Source of the DNA: Spirochaetota bacterium
GTDB taxonomy: Bacteria; Spirochaetota; JAGLSM01
Length of the DNA stretch: 12,933 bases
Direction of reading: 5' to 3'
NCBI GenBank assembly: GCA_023135745.1
Contig: JAGLSM010000015.1
Span: forward strand, 1-12,933
A program made the translations under genes and the position numbers. The first letter of the stretch is position 1. Every line of letters starts with the position of its first letter. The notes under the pieces were generated by a model. That model worked only from the letters and a program-made list of their open reading frames with translations, did no database searches and was not told the origin of the DNA. Positions 1-8,021 of the stretch are shown in pieces.

Positions 1-247
1 TCGCAAGAAGTGATATGGAAACCTGCTCACCTGTTGAAAGAAGCATATCCATTTCTCTGATATGCGGTTCTTTACTGATTTTATGAGCAAGGCTTGTCAA
101 CCTGTCAGTCACTCCGCTCATTGCAGAAACAACTACGACTACCTGATAGCCTTCTTTTTTACTTTTTATTATTCTTTTGGCAACCTTTTTTATCCGTTCG
201 ATACTTCCTACGGATGTTCCGCCATACTTCTGAACGAGTACCGCCAC
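1..247 (-). CDS. lysC: Aspartate kinase, N-terminal part (cut by window edge)
   Basis: Aspartokinase phosphorylates L-aspartate, the first step of the lysine, threonine and methionine (and diaminopimelate) pathway, in the cytosol. Only 82 codons are present; the 3' part lies beyond base 1. The translated start carries the family's nucleotide/aspartate-binding signature KYGGTSVG at residues 7-14, then [12 protein letters not shown] at 39-50 and STGEQVS at 71-77, all typical of the amino-acid kinase fold. The start is a GTG codon (245-247): no ATG lies in frame nearby, and a GGAG ribosome-binding site (254-257) sits 6 nt upstream. The regulatory ACT domains expected at the C-terminus cannot be seen. 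It has its own promoter-like sequence (284-312) and is separated from the upstream RNase J gene by a long inverted repeat, so it probably begins a new transcription unit. Family assignment is firm; the symbol follows the common name for a monofunctional enzyme, and a fusion cannot be excluded. Confidence 0.93.
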   Translation of the reverse strand, partial: MAVLVQKYGGTSVGSIERIKKVAKRIIKSKKEGYQVVVVVSAMSGVTDRLTSLAHKISKEPHIREMDMLLSTGEQVSISLLA

Positions 248-283
248 ATTAAACTCCAAAACAAAATTAAATTACACCGGTAA

Positions 284-312
284 AATATAGGCAATACCTA
301 AGTTTACGGCAA
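284..312 (-). promoter_or_regulatory. Putative sigma70-type promoter of lysC
   Basis: Read on the minus strand there is a -35 box TTGCCG (307-312; 4 of 6 matches to TTGACA), a 17-bp spacer and a -10 box TATATT (284-289; 5 of 6 matches to TATAAT). Transcription would start near base 277, giving a leader of about 30 nt before the GTG start of lysC. Such a short leader leaves no room for a lysine riboswitch. The prediction rests on sequence match, ideal spacing and position only. Confidence 0.55.
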
Positions 313-325
313 GAGGAATAGAATC

Positions 326-368
326 TAATGCATTTACCTCTATCTAATAGATCGAGGTAAATGCATTA
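326..368. repeat. Perfect 15-bp inverted repeat between the RNase J gene and lysC
   Basis: The arms TAATGCATTTACCTC (326-340) and GAGGTAAATGCATTA (354-368) are perfectly complementary. Inside the 13-nt spacer a further 4-bp pairing (ATCT 342-345 with AGAT 349-352) is possible after one mismatch (341/353), leaving a 3-nt loop. It begins 8 nt after the RNase J stop codon, so as RNA it would make a long hairpin at the operon end, consistent with a transcription end or a 3' stabilising stem. There is no U-run after it in either direction, so it is not a classical intrinsic terminator. It also lies just upstream of the -35 box of the lysC promoter, so a protein-binding operator is an alternative. 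Confidence 0.75.
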
Positions 369-376
369 AAATCAAC

Positions 377-2011
377 TTAAGTTTTTCCCATATCTATGAT
401 TCGAGCTATTACCCAGGGACTTTTCTTGAATTTTTTAGTGAATAAACGGCGCGTTTCAATCTGTAAAAGCTGCGATAACGCCTTTGATGATTTAACACCC
501 TCGTAAAGAGCATTCTGCGTCTCCCCTTCAAGTATATCGCAAAGACCGCTTATAAATTCCTGATATTCATCAGCAGGAAAGAAGCCGCGAATTGTTATTG
601 ACACTCTGCCTATTTCATCTCCGCGTCTTGGTAAAACAACAAAGGCTACCCCGTTTTTACTAAGGATCTGTTTTTCATCAGACATTTCAATTAATGAAGT
701 TTGAGTTTCCTTCCGGTTTTCAAGACTAACTTTCCCGTTTTTTAAAACAATCCCCTGATTGTTATACGGAAAAAGTATATTAGCTTTTTTCAACCCTGCG
801 TTACGGGCGATTGATTCAACATTCAAAGCTGTAATGATTTCAGAATGCATTGGTATAATATTGGATGGACTTATTTCCTTAAATAAAAATTCCAGTTCCT
901 TCCAGGACGCATGCCCTGATGTGTGCACAGGGTAAGCAGGTGATATGTAAATACGTCTGGTTTTTTCAGAAATCCTGTTTAAAAGAGAGGTCATTCTTCT
1001 GTAATTTCCCGGGATAATCCTAGCTGAAACAATAATGCAGTCTGTTTTCTCCGGGAACTTCGGATTGTCTTTTAATTTATTGAACGAAGAATCTATATCC
1101 CCCTGGGAACCGGAGAGAAGAACCAGACAGTCTTTTTCTTTTAATGAATTATTAAACTCGGGGTATACCTTCCTCGGAAAAGAAACAGGATCAATATTGG
1201 CTGCAATCTCCAAAGTAGTCTTTATAGCATTTCCGGAAACATAAACCTTACGGCCTGTAGCTTGGGCTGCTTTTAAAAATGATTTCATCCTCGATATATG
1301 TGAAGAAAATAAAGTCGCGAAGACTCTCCCTTTTTCATTATTGAAAATCCTGAAAATTTCATTGTTTATCAAATCTTCATTTAATGATCTTGAGGGAGCT
1401 GACGCATTTACAGACTCTGTGATTAGTAAATCAATCCCCTCCGGCAGGAGTTTTTTAATAGAGTCCGTCATCCCGGATGTACCGGTATCATTCAAATCAT
1501 TTATACAAAAATCACCGGAAACAACTATTCTCCCCTGCTGGGTATCAATAACAAAACCGACGGCGCCCGGAATACTATGATCTACATTAAAGCCCGCAAT
1601 CTTTATCGTGGAAAATGAAAACCACTCTTCAGGAATAAGTCTTTTACCGGTAATCTGATGACGAGTTTCAAGAAAACACAGCGTTTCTCTACTGCCGTAA
1701 ATTTGTATTTCAGGAAAAAATGAAACAAGATACGGAACAGCCCCTATATGATCTTCATGACCGTGAGTTAAAAACAATCCCCTGATTTTATCTTTTGCTA
1801 GTTCTATATTTTCCATATAAGGCAGGACAGGATCTGAATTATCCTGAATTTTTATACCGCAATCTATTATCAGGGCATCTGTTTGTGTTTCAATCAGAAG
1901 CATATTACGGCCGAACTCACGCATGCCTCCAAGTATTTTAATACAGCAATTCGAACTAGAGTCCCGTATGACCAAATCCTCCGCTTCCTCTGTCTGTGTC
2001 ATCAAGTTCAT
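377..2011 (-). CDS. rnj: Ribonuclease J family nuclease (metallo-beta-lactamase / beta-CASP)
   Basis: RNase J enzymes are cytosolic zinc-dependent ribonucleases with 5'-3' exonuclease and endonuclease activity in mRNA turnover and rRNA maturation. The 544-residue length fits the family (about 555). The expected metal and catalytic positions are all visible: D50 (IIDCG), HGHEDH at 83-88, H145 in DHSIPGA, D167 in SGDF, E199 in ESVNA (beta-CASP motif A), H367 in HTSGHAS (motif B) and H389 in IPMHSE (motif C). GSQG at 301-304 and IIPGN at 332-336 are further family hallmarks. A C-terminal domain (about 440-544) ends like other RNase J proteins. The sequence is fairly divergent, with GSQGD where GSQGE is usual. 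The ATG chosen overlaps the end of dut by 56 nt. An ATG three codons later or a TTG at codon 13 are alternatives; the start must lie before the first beta strand (IKILGG, 24-29). It is the last gene of the apparent operon. Confidence 0.88.
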   Translation of the reverse strand: MNLMTQTEEAEDLVIRDSSSNCCIKILGGMREFGRNMLLIETQTDALIIDCGIKIQDNSDPVLPYMENIELAKDKIRGLFLTHGHEDHIGAVPYLVSFFPEIQIYGSRETLCFLETRHQITGKRLIPEEWFSFSTIKIAGFNVDHSIPGAVGFVIDTQQGRIVVSGDFCINDLNDTGTSGMTDSIKKLLPEGIDLLITESVNASAPSRSLNEDLINNEIFRIFNNEKGRVFATLFSSHISRMKSFLKAAQATGRKVYVSGNAIKTTLEIAANIDPVSFPRKVYPEFNNSLKEKDCLVLLSGSQGDIDSSFNKLKDNPKFPEKTDCIIVSARIIPGNYRRMTSLLNRISEKTRRIYISPAYPVHTSGHASWKELEFLFKEISPSNIIPMHSEIITALNVESIARNAGLKKANILFPYNNQGIVLKNGKVSLENRKETQTSLIEMSDEKQILSKNGVAFVVLPRRGDEIGRVSITIRGFFPADEYQEFISGLCDILEGETQNALYEGVKSSKALSQLLQIETRRLFTKKFKKSPWVIARIIDMGKT

Positions 2012-2393
2012 CGACTTCTAAAAATGCAGGATGCAGAACTCTTTGAAAAACCATCTGGCCGATACGCATCCCGGGCTCAATTGTAAAACTCTCATTACTG
2101 TGATTCTGAAGTATTAATTTCACTTCACCTCGGTAATCCGCATCGATGGTTCCGGGAGAATTTAAAAGCGTTATTCCATGTTTAATCGCAAGTCCGCTTC
2201 TCGGTCTTATCTGAGCTTCTACATCATGCGGAAGCGCCAACTGAAAACCTGATGGAACCAGTAATCGGCTGTTGGCAGGCAGTTCCACAGGATCATCAAG
2301 ACATGCATAAATATCATAACCTGCCGAGTGTTCTGTAGCTCTTCCCGGAATTTTTGCGTTTTTTCTGCACAATTTTATGTGGAGGTTTGCCAT
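1956..2393 (-). CDS. dut: Deoxyuridine 5'-triphosphate nucleotidohydrolase (dUTPase)
   Basis: Hydrolyses dUTP to dUMP and pyrophosphate, keeping uracil out of DNA and supplying dUMP for thymidylate synthesis. All five motifs of the homotrimeric dUTPase family are present: I AGYDIYA (24-30), II RPRSGLA (63-69), [15 protein letters not shown] (79-90, with D84 in the catalytic position), [12 protein letters not shown] (107-116) and [11 protein letters not shown] (135-144), the mobile glycine-rich C-terminal arm. The 145-residue length is normal. The ATG start has an AGGA ribosome-binding site (2401-2404) 7 nt upstream. It follows the M16 peptidase gene by 19 nt, and its last 56 nt overlap the predicted start of the RNase J gene, which suggests translational coupling. 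The same pnp-peptidase-dut order is familiar from Desulfobacterota. Confidence 0.97.
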   Translation of the reverse strand: MANLHIKLCRKNAKIPGRATEHSAGYDIYACLDDPVELPANSRLLVPSGFQLALPHDVEAQIRPRSGLAIKHGITLLNSPGTIDADYRGEVKLILQNHSNESFTIEPGMRIGQMVFQRVLHPAFLEVDELDDTDRGSGGFGHTGL

Positions 2394-2412
2394 AATAAAT
2401 TCCTAAAAAAGA

Positions 2413-3666
2413 TTAAAACTTGTAATTTTTTACAATCCGAATGTGACTTGAAGGACCGATTGTATTAATGGAATAAGGTTTGTTTGAAAATAATTGATCA
2501 ATCATATTTGATATATCTTTCAGGCTTATTGCTTCAATTTCTTTCAAAACTTCAGACATTGGAATATGCCTGTTAAAATATATTTCTTCGGACGCGATTC
2601 TGTTCATTCTTGTTTCGATACTTTCTTTGCCGAGTATTATATTTCCCTTTATCTGTTCCTTCGCAGATTTAAGCTCATCTTCGGTTATACCCTTATTCAT
2701 GAGACTGTCAATTTCAAATTTAATAAGATCAAGAACCCTTTTTAAATATGACGTAGAGGTTCCGCAATAAATACCAAAAACACCGCCGACTTTATACAGG
2801 GATATATAACTGTATATCGAATAACATATACCTTCATTCTCCCTGACCTTTTGATACAGTCTTGAACTCATACTTGCACCGAAAATTATATTTAAAATAT
2901 AGAGAATATACCTCCTTGGATCGGTCCTTTTAATAGAAGGCATTCCAATGATCAAATGTACCTGTTCAAGCGGTTTTTTTAGAGTTGATTTTATACATGA
3001 AGTAACGGGATCTTTTTGCTGAATCATCTTCTTCATTGAAGCATCCCGACGCGGCAGATTCTCAAGAAATTTCTTTATATTCTTAAAACTGAATTTCCCG
3101 GTTACAGCAACTATGAGTTTGTCATTTGTGTAATTTTTTTTATAAAACCGAAGGATATTTTGTCTATTAATTGAATTAATAGTCTCAACCCTTCCAACTA
3201 CAGGATTGCCGATTACATCATTGTACCATAGTGATTTAATAAACCGGTCGTGAATTAACTCATCGGGAGTATCTTCATACATCTTTATTTCTTCGAGTAT
3301 TACCTGCTTTTCCCTGTCTATCTCTTTGGAAACAAATGCAGAACGATAATACATATTAGACAAAAGATCCAGTGCCATGGGATGATGTTCTGCTACAATA
3401 TTGGTATAATAACAGGTATATTCCCGGGCAGTAAAGGCATTGATTATACCGCCTACACCGTCAATTTTACGGGCAATTTCATATGCTGAATATCTGTCGG
3501 TTCCCTTGAAAAGCATATGCTCAATAAAATGAGAAAAACCGCTGGTTTTTTCATTCTCCATAGAAGAACCGGTTTCCTGCCAGAAACCAATCGAACATGT
3601 CTCCGTATGAGGTATCTTTTCGCCAATCAGCCTTATTCCGTTTGGAAGCTGAATCTTACGAACCAA
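2413..3666 (-). CDS. M16B family zinc metallopeptidase (processing-peptidase-like, PqqL/YmxG type)
   Basis: Member of the pitrilysin/mitochondrial processing peptidase superfamily. The inverted zinc motif HxxEH is present as HFIEH (H46, E49, H50), and a third ligand, E126 in VILEEIKMYED, lies 76 residues downstream as in active M16B enzymes. The second, non-catalytic half has the conserved SSRLYQKVRENEGICYSIYS region (267-286). At 417 residues it is a typical single-chain subunit that would act as a dimer. No signal peptide or membrane segment is visible, so it is probably cytosolic; its substrate is unknown. The start is a TTG codon: no ATG is available nearby, the protein begins exactly where the family begins, and a strong AGAGGA site (3673-3678) sits 6 nt upstream. 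It follows pnp by 32 nt, the common position for this family in many bacteria, where its role beside pnp remains unclear. Confidence 0.93.
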   Translation of the reverse strand: MVRKIQLPNGIRLIGEKIPHTETCSIGFWQETGSSMENEKTSGFSHFIEHMLFKGTDRYSAYEIARKIDGVGGIINAFTAREYTCYYTNIVAEHHPMALDLLSNMYYRSAFVSKEIDREKQVILEEIKMYEDTPDELIHDRFIKSLWYNDVIGNPVVGRVETINSINRQNILRFYKKNYTNDKLIVAVTGKFSFKNIKKFLENLPRRDASMKKMIQQKDPVTSCIKSTLKKPLEQVHLIIGMPSIKRTDPRRYILYILNIIFGASMSSRLYQKVRENEGICYSIYSYISLYKVGGVFGIYCGTSTSYLKRVLDLIKFEIDSLMNKGITEDELKSAKEQIKGNIILGKESIETRMNRIASEEIYFNRHIPMSEVLKEIEAISLKDISNMIDQLFSNKPYSINTIGPSSHIRIVKNYKF

Positions 3667-3698
3667 ATCTTATCCTCTTGTATCAATACTCAAGCAGT

Positions 3699-5774
3699 TT
3701 ATTGTATCGTTTTTAAATTGATTCTGCCGAGTTTGTCAATTTCTATAACTTTTACTTTTATCTTATCTCCCTCTGATACAACATCAGAAGCTTTCTCAAC
3801 CCTCTTCTCGGCGAGTTTTGATATATGGCAAAGTCCATCTTTACCAGGCACAAGTTCGATAAACGCGCCAAAATCAACAACTTTTCTAACAGTTCCATTA
3901 TATTCAGTGCCTACTTCAATCTCGGTTGTTATTCCCCTTATTATCTCAAGAGCTTTTTCCGCGCCTTCTGAATCAACACCTGCAATAGAAACCTGACCGT
4001 TATCTTCAATGGAAATTGAAGTACCAGTTTCTTCCTGGATTCGCTTAATTGTTTCTCCGCCCTTGCCTATTATAGAACCAATCTGATCTTCCTTGATTTT
4101 AATGGTTACAATTTTAGGAGCATACTGTGATATATCCGGACGGGGTTTTGCCATAACCTCTTCCATCTTGTCTATAATAAATAAACGGCCGGCCTTTGCC
4201 TGTTCAATTGCTTTTCCAAAAATATCAAAGGTTATTCCCTGCACTTTTATATCCATCTGAAAGGCGGTTATTCCTTTTTTTGTTCCGGTTACTTTGAAAT
4301 CCATATCACCAAGATGATCTTCAAGACCCTGAATATCGGTAAGAATCTTAAAAGAATCCGCGGAATCCATTATCAGACCCATTGCAATTCCCGCAACAGT
4401 ATCCTTAACAGGAACTCCTGCATCCATAAGAGCAAGACATCCGCCACAGACCGAAGCCATTGAGGATGAACCGTTAGATTCCAGAATTTCTGAGACAAGA
4501 CGAATAGTATAAGGAAAATCAGAAGGATCAGGCAGGATACTGGTTAATGCTCTTTCTGCCAGCATTCCATGACCTATTTCACGTCTTCCGGGACTTCCAA
4601 ACCGTCCGGTCTCACCTACTGAAAAAGGAGGAAAGTTATAATGCATCATAAATTTTTTCTCTGAATCACCCTCGAGATTATCCATACGTTTAGCGTCTCT
4701 GGCATTCCCAAGGGTTGTAACAACAAGGGCTTGAGTCTGTCCTCTTGTAAATATCGAGCTGCCATGAGTTCTTGGAAGAGCTGAAACTTCACAGGTTATT
4801 TTCCTGATCTCATCCAGTTTTCTTCCATCAGGTCTTATGCTATCTTCAAGGATTTCTCTTCGCACCGCTTCCTTTTCAAGATTATGAAGCACCTTATCAA
4901 CCTGTACCATTTCATCTTCTGATTTACCATTGCCTGAGAAATGCCCAAGGGATTCAGTCATTACTTCTCCGACGGCTTCGTATCTTGCCATTTTCTCGGG
5001 ATTTTTGTTTGCCTTACTCAGCTTTTCATAAGAAAACTTACGCACTTCTTTTTCCAAAGCATCATCAATCAAAATGGCAGTAAACTCCATTTTAGGCTTA
5101 CCTGCTTTTTCAACAAACTCATTTACAGCCGCGACAACAATCTTTATAGCTTCGTGAGCAGCTTTTAATCCCTCGAGAAATTTTTCTTCAGATATAAAAT
5201 TAGCGTGACCCTCAACCATAAGAATTGCATCAGCACTTCCGGATACTATAAGGTCAAGATCAGACTTTTCTATTTCTTCAAAACTTGGATTGATAATAAA
5301 TTGATCATCTATCATACCGACACGGCATGAACCTACAGGTCCGCCAAAGGGGATATCCGATATACTTACCGATGCCGCAGCTGCAATCATGGCTAAAATA
5401 TCAGGAGGATTAACATGGTCAAAAGATATTGTTGTGGGAACAACCTGAACCTCGTTCATAAATCCCTTAGGAAAAAGAGGTCTCATGGGCCTGTCAATCA
5501 TCCTTGATGTTAATATTTCTTGATCTTTTGGACGGCCTTCTCTCTTAATAAATCCGCCGGGAATTTTACCCGCGGCATAAAATTTCTCATTATAAGCGAC
5601 TTGCAGAGGAAAATAATCCATAGTCGTTGGTTTTTTAGAAGCTGTTACAGCACTTAATACAACAGTTCCTCCCTGGGTTGCTAAAACAGAACCATTGGCC
5701 TGTTTTGCAAGCTTTCCGGTTTCGAGTTTTATTTCTTCATTTCCAATTTTAAAACTTACACTAACTGTTTCCAT
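3699..5774 (-). CDS. pnp: Polyribonucleotide nucleotidyltransferase (PNPase)
   Basis: Trimeric phosphorolytic 3'-5' exoribonuclease that degrades mRNA and can add 3' tails. Domain order in the 691-residue protein is: first RNase PH-like domain (about 1-140), an alpha-helical linker domain (about 230-310), second catalytic RNase PH domain (about 311-540), KH domain (about 552-615, GSIIGKGG at 566-573) and S1 domain (about 621-690). Catalytic D486 and D492 occur in EDHLGDMD, and the phosphate-binding serines in SNGSSSMA (433-440). Length and motifs are entirely normal. The ATG has an AAGGA ribosome-binding site (5782-5786) 7 nt upstream. The gene lies 47 nt after rpsO, the near-universal pairing, and co-transcription is likely. 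In E. coli PNPase represses its own mRNA through the rpsO-pnp spacer. Here the spacer is short and shows no convincing long stem, so that mechanism is not evident. Confidence 0.98.
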   Translation of the reverse strand: METVSVSFKIGNEEIKLETGKLAKQANGSVLATQGGTVVLSAVTASKKPTTMDYFPLQVAYNEKFYAAGKIPGGFIKREGRPKDQEILTSRMIDRPMRPLFPKGFMNEVQVVPTTISFDHVNPPDILAMIAAAASVSISDIPFGGPVGSCRVGMIDDQFIINPSFEEIEKSDLDLIVSGSADAILMVEGHANFISEEKFLEGLKAAHEAIKIVVAAVNEFVEKAGKPKMEFTAILIDDALEKEVRKFSYEKLSKANKNPEKMARYEAVGEVMTESLGHFSGNGKSEDEMVQVDKVLHNLEKEAVRREILEDSIRPDGRKLDEIRKITCEVSALPRTHGSSIFTRGQTQALVVTTLGNARDAKRMDNLEGDSEKKFMMHYNFPPFSVGETGRFGSPGRREIGHGMLAERALTSILPDPSDFPYTIRLVSEILESNGSSSMASVCGGCLALMDAGVPVKDTVAGIAMGLIMDSADSFKILTDIQGLEDHLGDMDFKVTGTKKGITAFQMDIKVQGITFDIFGKAIEQAKAGRLFIIDKMEEVMAKPRPDISQYAPKIVTIKIKEDQIGSIIGKGGETIKRIQEETGTSISIEDNGQVSIAGVDSEGAEKALEIIRGITTEIEVGTEYNGTVRKVVDFGAFIELVPGKDGLCHISKLAEKRVEKASDVVSEGDKIKVKVIEIDKLGRINLKTIQ

Positions 5775-5821
5775 TTATTTATCCTTAATAGTTAAAATTC
5801 AAATAAAAAAAACCGGAAATG

Positions 5822-6091
5822 CTACTTTCTCAGACCTAACTTCTCAATAAGACTTCTATATCTTGTGATATAATTATTTTTAAGGTAGTTAAGAAGGCGT
5901 CTTCTCTGCCCTACGAGCTTTAAGAGACCTCTTCTTGAATGATGATCTTTTTTATGAGTTTTGAAGTGTTCCGTAAGATTGCTGATTCTCTCTGTGAGAA
6001 TTGCAACCTGGACTTCCGGTGATCCGGTATCCCGTTCAGAAGTTCCATGTGTTTTTAAAATTTCCTGTTTTTTATCTTTGGTTATTGACAT
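5822..6091 (-). CDS. rpsO: 30S ribosomal protein S15
   Basis: Primary 16S rRNA-binding protein of the central domain and partner in an intersubunit bridge. The 89-residue length is exactly typical. The sequence has the family landmarks [16 protein letters not shown] (21-36), [16 protein letters not shown] (42-57) and [11 protein letters not shown] (60-70), including the Thr/Gly/His residues that contact the rRNA three-way junction. The ATG start has a GGAG site (6098-6101) 6 nt upstream. A 119-nt spacer separates it from ribF, longer than most junctions in this cluster, and may hold an internal promoter and a leader structure. pnp follows 47 nt downstream. Confidence 0.98.
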   Translation of the reverse strand: MSITKDKKQEILKTHGTSERDTGSPEVQVAILTERISNLTEHFKTHKKDHHSRRGLLKLVGQRRRLLNYLKNNYITRYRSLIEKLGLRK

Positions 6092-6116
6092 TACTTACTC
6101 CGTTTAAAAATTTTTA

Positions 6117-6163
6117 TGCCTAAATGAGATTCATTTTTTTCGATCATCACCCAGAGGCAGGCA
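6117..6163 (-). promoter_or_regulatory. Possible structured mRNA leader upstream of rpsO
   Basis: The 119-nt ribF-rpsO spacer is the longest within the gene cluster. Read as minus-strand RNA it has a perfect 6-bp hairpin, AAAUGA-AUC-UCAUUU (6122-6136). This is flanked by UGCCUGCCU (6155-6163) and AGGCA (6117-6121), which can pair outside it, closing a larger two-part structure that ends about 15 nt before the ribosome-binding site. S15 represses its own translation through leader RNA in several bacterial groups, so a protein-binding leader is plausible. I do not recognise a specific known S15 leader class here. A weak -35/-10 pair (TTGTAA, 17 bp, TAACTT) lies just upstream but is not strong enough to call as a promoter. 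Confidence 0.3.
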
Positions 6164-6210
6164 TTAGTGCAAAGTTAAGTAATAAAAAGTAAATTTACAA
6201 GTTTGTTTAT

Positions 6211-7119
6211 TTAGTCTTCGAGAGAATTCTCTTTATCGTGATGAAGCTGATTGATGAGATCCTGTTTATTGTCAAATTTCTTGTCACCCCGGAGCCTCTT
6301 TTTAAAAAACACCTCAACCTGTGTCCCCGGCTCCACCTCTTCATCAAAACCAAACAAATGTGTCTCAACAACTTTAAATTTTTTACTGAATGTAGGTTTT
6401 GTACCTATATAACTCATGCTTCTGTATGTTCGGCCTCTTAGCAGGGTATTTGTCTTATAAACGCCGTCCAGAGGGATCAGTGTTTCAGGTGTAGAAAGAT
6501 TGACTGTAGGAAATCCCAGAGTCCTCCCGATCCTGTCACCCACAACTCTGCGTCCCTCAACAGAATACATCCTTCCAAGTAAATATCCGGCAAGTTCTAC
6601 TTCCCCTGATGATATACATTCCCTTATTCCGGTAGATGATATTTTTTCGCCCATTTCCATTACATCAGCAACAATATGGTAATCCATACCGCCGGTTATT
6701 ACATTTGAATTATTAAAGCTCCCCTTATTTTCAAAACCAAAACGAAAATCGTCTCCTACAATAAAAACCGACTCTTTAAAAACCAATATTTTTTTTAAAA
6801 ACTCATCAGCAGGCATTTTAGCAAGATTATCTTCAAAATAAAGCTCCAATAGAAGATCAACTCCCCAGGACTCCAAAATATCGTGTTTTTTATGCATGAC
6901 TAATAGTTTTTCCGGCTCTTTTTCAGGATGAATAAGAGATAATGGATGTTTGTCAAAGGTAACAACACAAGATGAACCTCTTATATGACTGGCCTGTAAT
7001 ACCGCGGCATTAATTATCTTTTTATGCCCTCTATGAAGACCGTCAAATGTCCCGATTGTAAAGGCAACATTGTTAATTAACTGTTTTGTCAATGATTCAA
7101 AGTCGTGAATAATTTTCAT
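6211..7119 (-). CDS. ribF: Bifunctional riboflavin kinase / FAD synthetase
   Basis: Phosphorylates riboflavin to FMN and then adenylates FMN to FAD. The N-terminal FAD synthetase (nucleotidyltransferase) half shows GTFDGLHRGH (23-32), FDKHPLSL (55-62), VGDDFRFG (121-128) and ISSTGIRE (160-167), the last being the ATP-binding ISSTxIR signature. The C-terminal riboflavin kinase half has GFPTVNL (202-208, usually GFPTANL), GTKPTF (239-244) and the VETHLF catalytic segment (251-256). The 302-residue length is normal. The gene begins 2 nt after the truB stop and has no clear ribosome-binding site in the AT-rich sequence before it, so translation is probably coupled to truB. A truB-ribF-rpsO order is also known from Bacillus. 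The 12-bp palindrome AGAGAATTCTCT near its 3' end is within coding sequence. Confidence 0.96.
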   Translation of the reverse strand: MKIIHDFESLTKQLINNVAFTIGTFDGLHRGHKKIINAAVLQASHIRGSSCVVTFDKHPLSLIHPEKEPEKLLVMHKKHDILESWGVDLLLELYFEDNLAKMPADEFLKKILVFKESVFIVGDDFRFGFENKGSFNNSNVITGGMDYHIVADVMEMGEKISSTGIRECISSGEVELAGYLLGRMYSVEGRRVVGDRIGRTLGFPTVNLSTPETLIPLDGVYKTNTLLRGRTYRSMSYIGTKPTFSKKFKVVETHLFGFDEEVEPGTQVEVFFKKRLRGDKKFDNKQDLINQLHHDKENSLED

Positions 7120-7121
7120 AT

Positions 7122-8021
7122 TTAATTAAAAACCGTAACGAACTTCCATTTTTTTTCTTCATCCTGCCTTATTACCGCCAGGATTTCTTCATTAGTGTTT
7201 TTAAGACAAATTGATCCCGGATTATCTGTCATGAGATTGTCGGGAGGCATAATCCCCTGTAATACTGCACGGCTTTGATCATCCGGAAGATAAATATCCT
7301 GTAAAAAAGTTAACGCTTTATTTAATGGAATCATATTTTCTTGTAATTTTTCAATGGTAAGATCATCAAGGTCCAGAGCATTTTGAACTGTAAACGGACC
7401 TATTGAATCACGATTAAGCACCTCAATACAACCTCCATAACCAAGCCTGTCTCCGATATCACGCGCTATCGATCTTATATATGTCCCTTTTGAACATTTT
7501 ACCAGAATATCGATACTCTTTGAAGTCATACCGGTTAGTTTTAAATCATAAATTGTTACTTTCCGTTTTTTTAAAGAAACTTTTTCACCCTGTCTTGCAA
7601 GTTTATATGCTCTGTTGCCGTTAACCTTCAATGCCGAATAAACAGGAGGCATCTGTTCAATCTCTCCTTTGAAATCTGATAAGACACTTTCAATATCATG
7701 AGAATCAAAAGATATATCTGACTTGCAGTTCTCAACAACCTTACCTAACACATCATCAGTTTCTGTTTTTATTCCTAAAAGAACAGTGGCTGAATAGGTT
7801 TTTGATAAATCCTGAAAAATGCTGATCAGTTTGGTGGCTTTTCCAATAGCAATGATTAAAAGACCGGAGGCAAGTTCATCAAGAGTCCCGGCATGACCCA
7901 TTTTTAATTTAGAAGTGATTTTTTTTATTTTTCTAATGACATCAAATGATGACATCATGGTTGACTTATTTACAAGAAGGACAGCACCTTCACTGGGAAT
8001 CTTCATCTTGATGTTCATCAC
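7122..8021 (-). CDS. truB: tRNA pseudouridine(55) synthase
   Basis: Converts U55 of the T-loop in elongator tRNAs to pseudouridine. The catalytic motif GHAGTLD (42-48) supplies the nucleophile D48; the following residue is Glu where many homologues have Pro. Other conserved regions are VLLVNKSTMMSSFDV (14-28), KTYSATVLLGIKTETDD (74-90), MPPVYSALKVNGNRAY (124-139) and GTYIRSIARDIG (179-190). A PUA-like C-terminal domain occupies about 240-299. The predicted ATG overlaps the end of rbfA by 32 nt. Codons 2 and 6 are also ATG, and the ribosome-binding site does not settle the choice: a GAGGA lies 11 nt before the first. The true start could therefore be slightly shorter, since the family usually begins only a few residues before the VLLVxK strand. 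Confidence 0.96.
   Translation of the reverse strand: MMNIKMKIPSEGAVLLVNKSTMMSSFDVIRKIKKITSKLKMGHAGTLDELASGLLIIAIGKATKLISIFQDLSKTYSATVLLGIKTETDDVLGKVVENCKSDISFDSHDIESVLSDFKGEIEQMPPVYSALKVNGNRAYKLARQGEKVSLKKRKVTIYDLKLTGMTSKSIDILVKCSKGTYIRSIARDIGDRLGYGGCIEVLNRDSIGPFTVQNALDLDDLTIEKLQENMIPLNKALTFLQDIYLPDDQSRAVLQGIMPPDNLMTDNPGSICLKNTNEEILAVIRQDEEKKWKFVTVFN

Noticed and set aside
3517..3996. 159-codon open frame on the + strand across the pnp/M16 junction
   Set aside because: It is antisense to two firmly identified genes, has low-complexity Ser/Ile/Phe composition and no recognisable family, so it is a shadow frame.
5805..5829. Eight-base U-run after rpsO with a GAAA/UUUC stem, considered as a terminator between rpsO and pnp
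   Set aside because: The stem is only 4 bp and is separated from the U-run by CGG; too weak to call.
6221..6232. 12-bp palindrome AGAGAATTCTCT
   Set aside because: It lies within the ribF coding sequence, has no central loop for an RNA hairpin and no U-run; probably chance.
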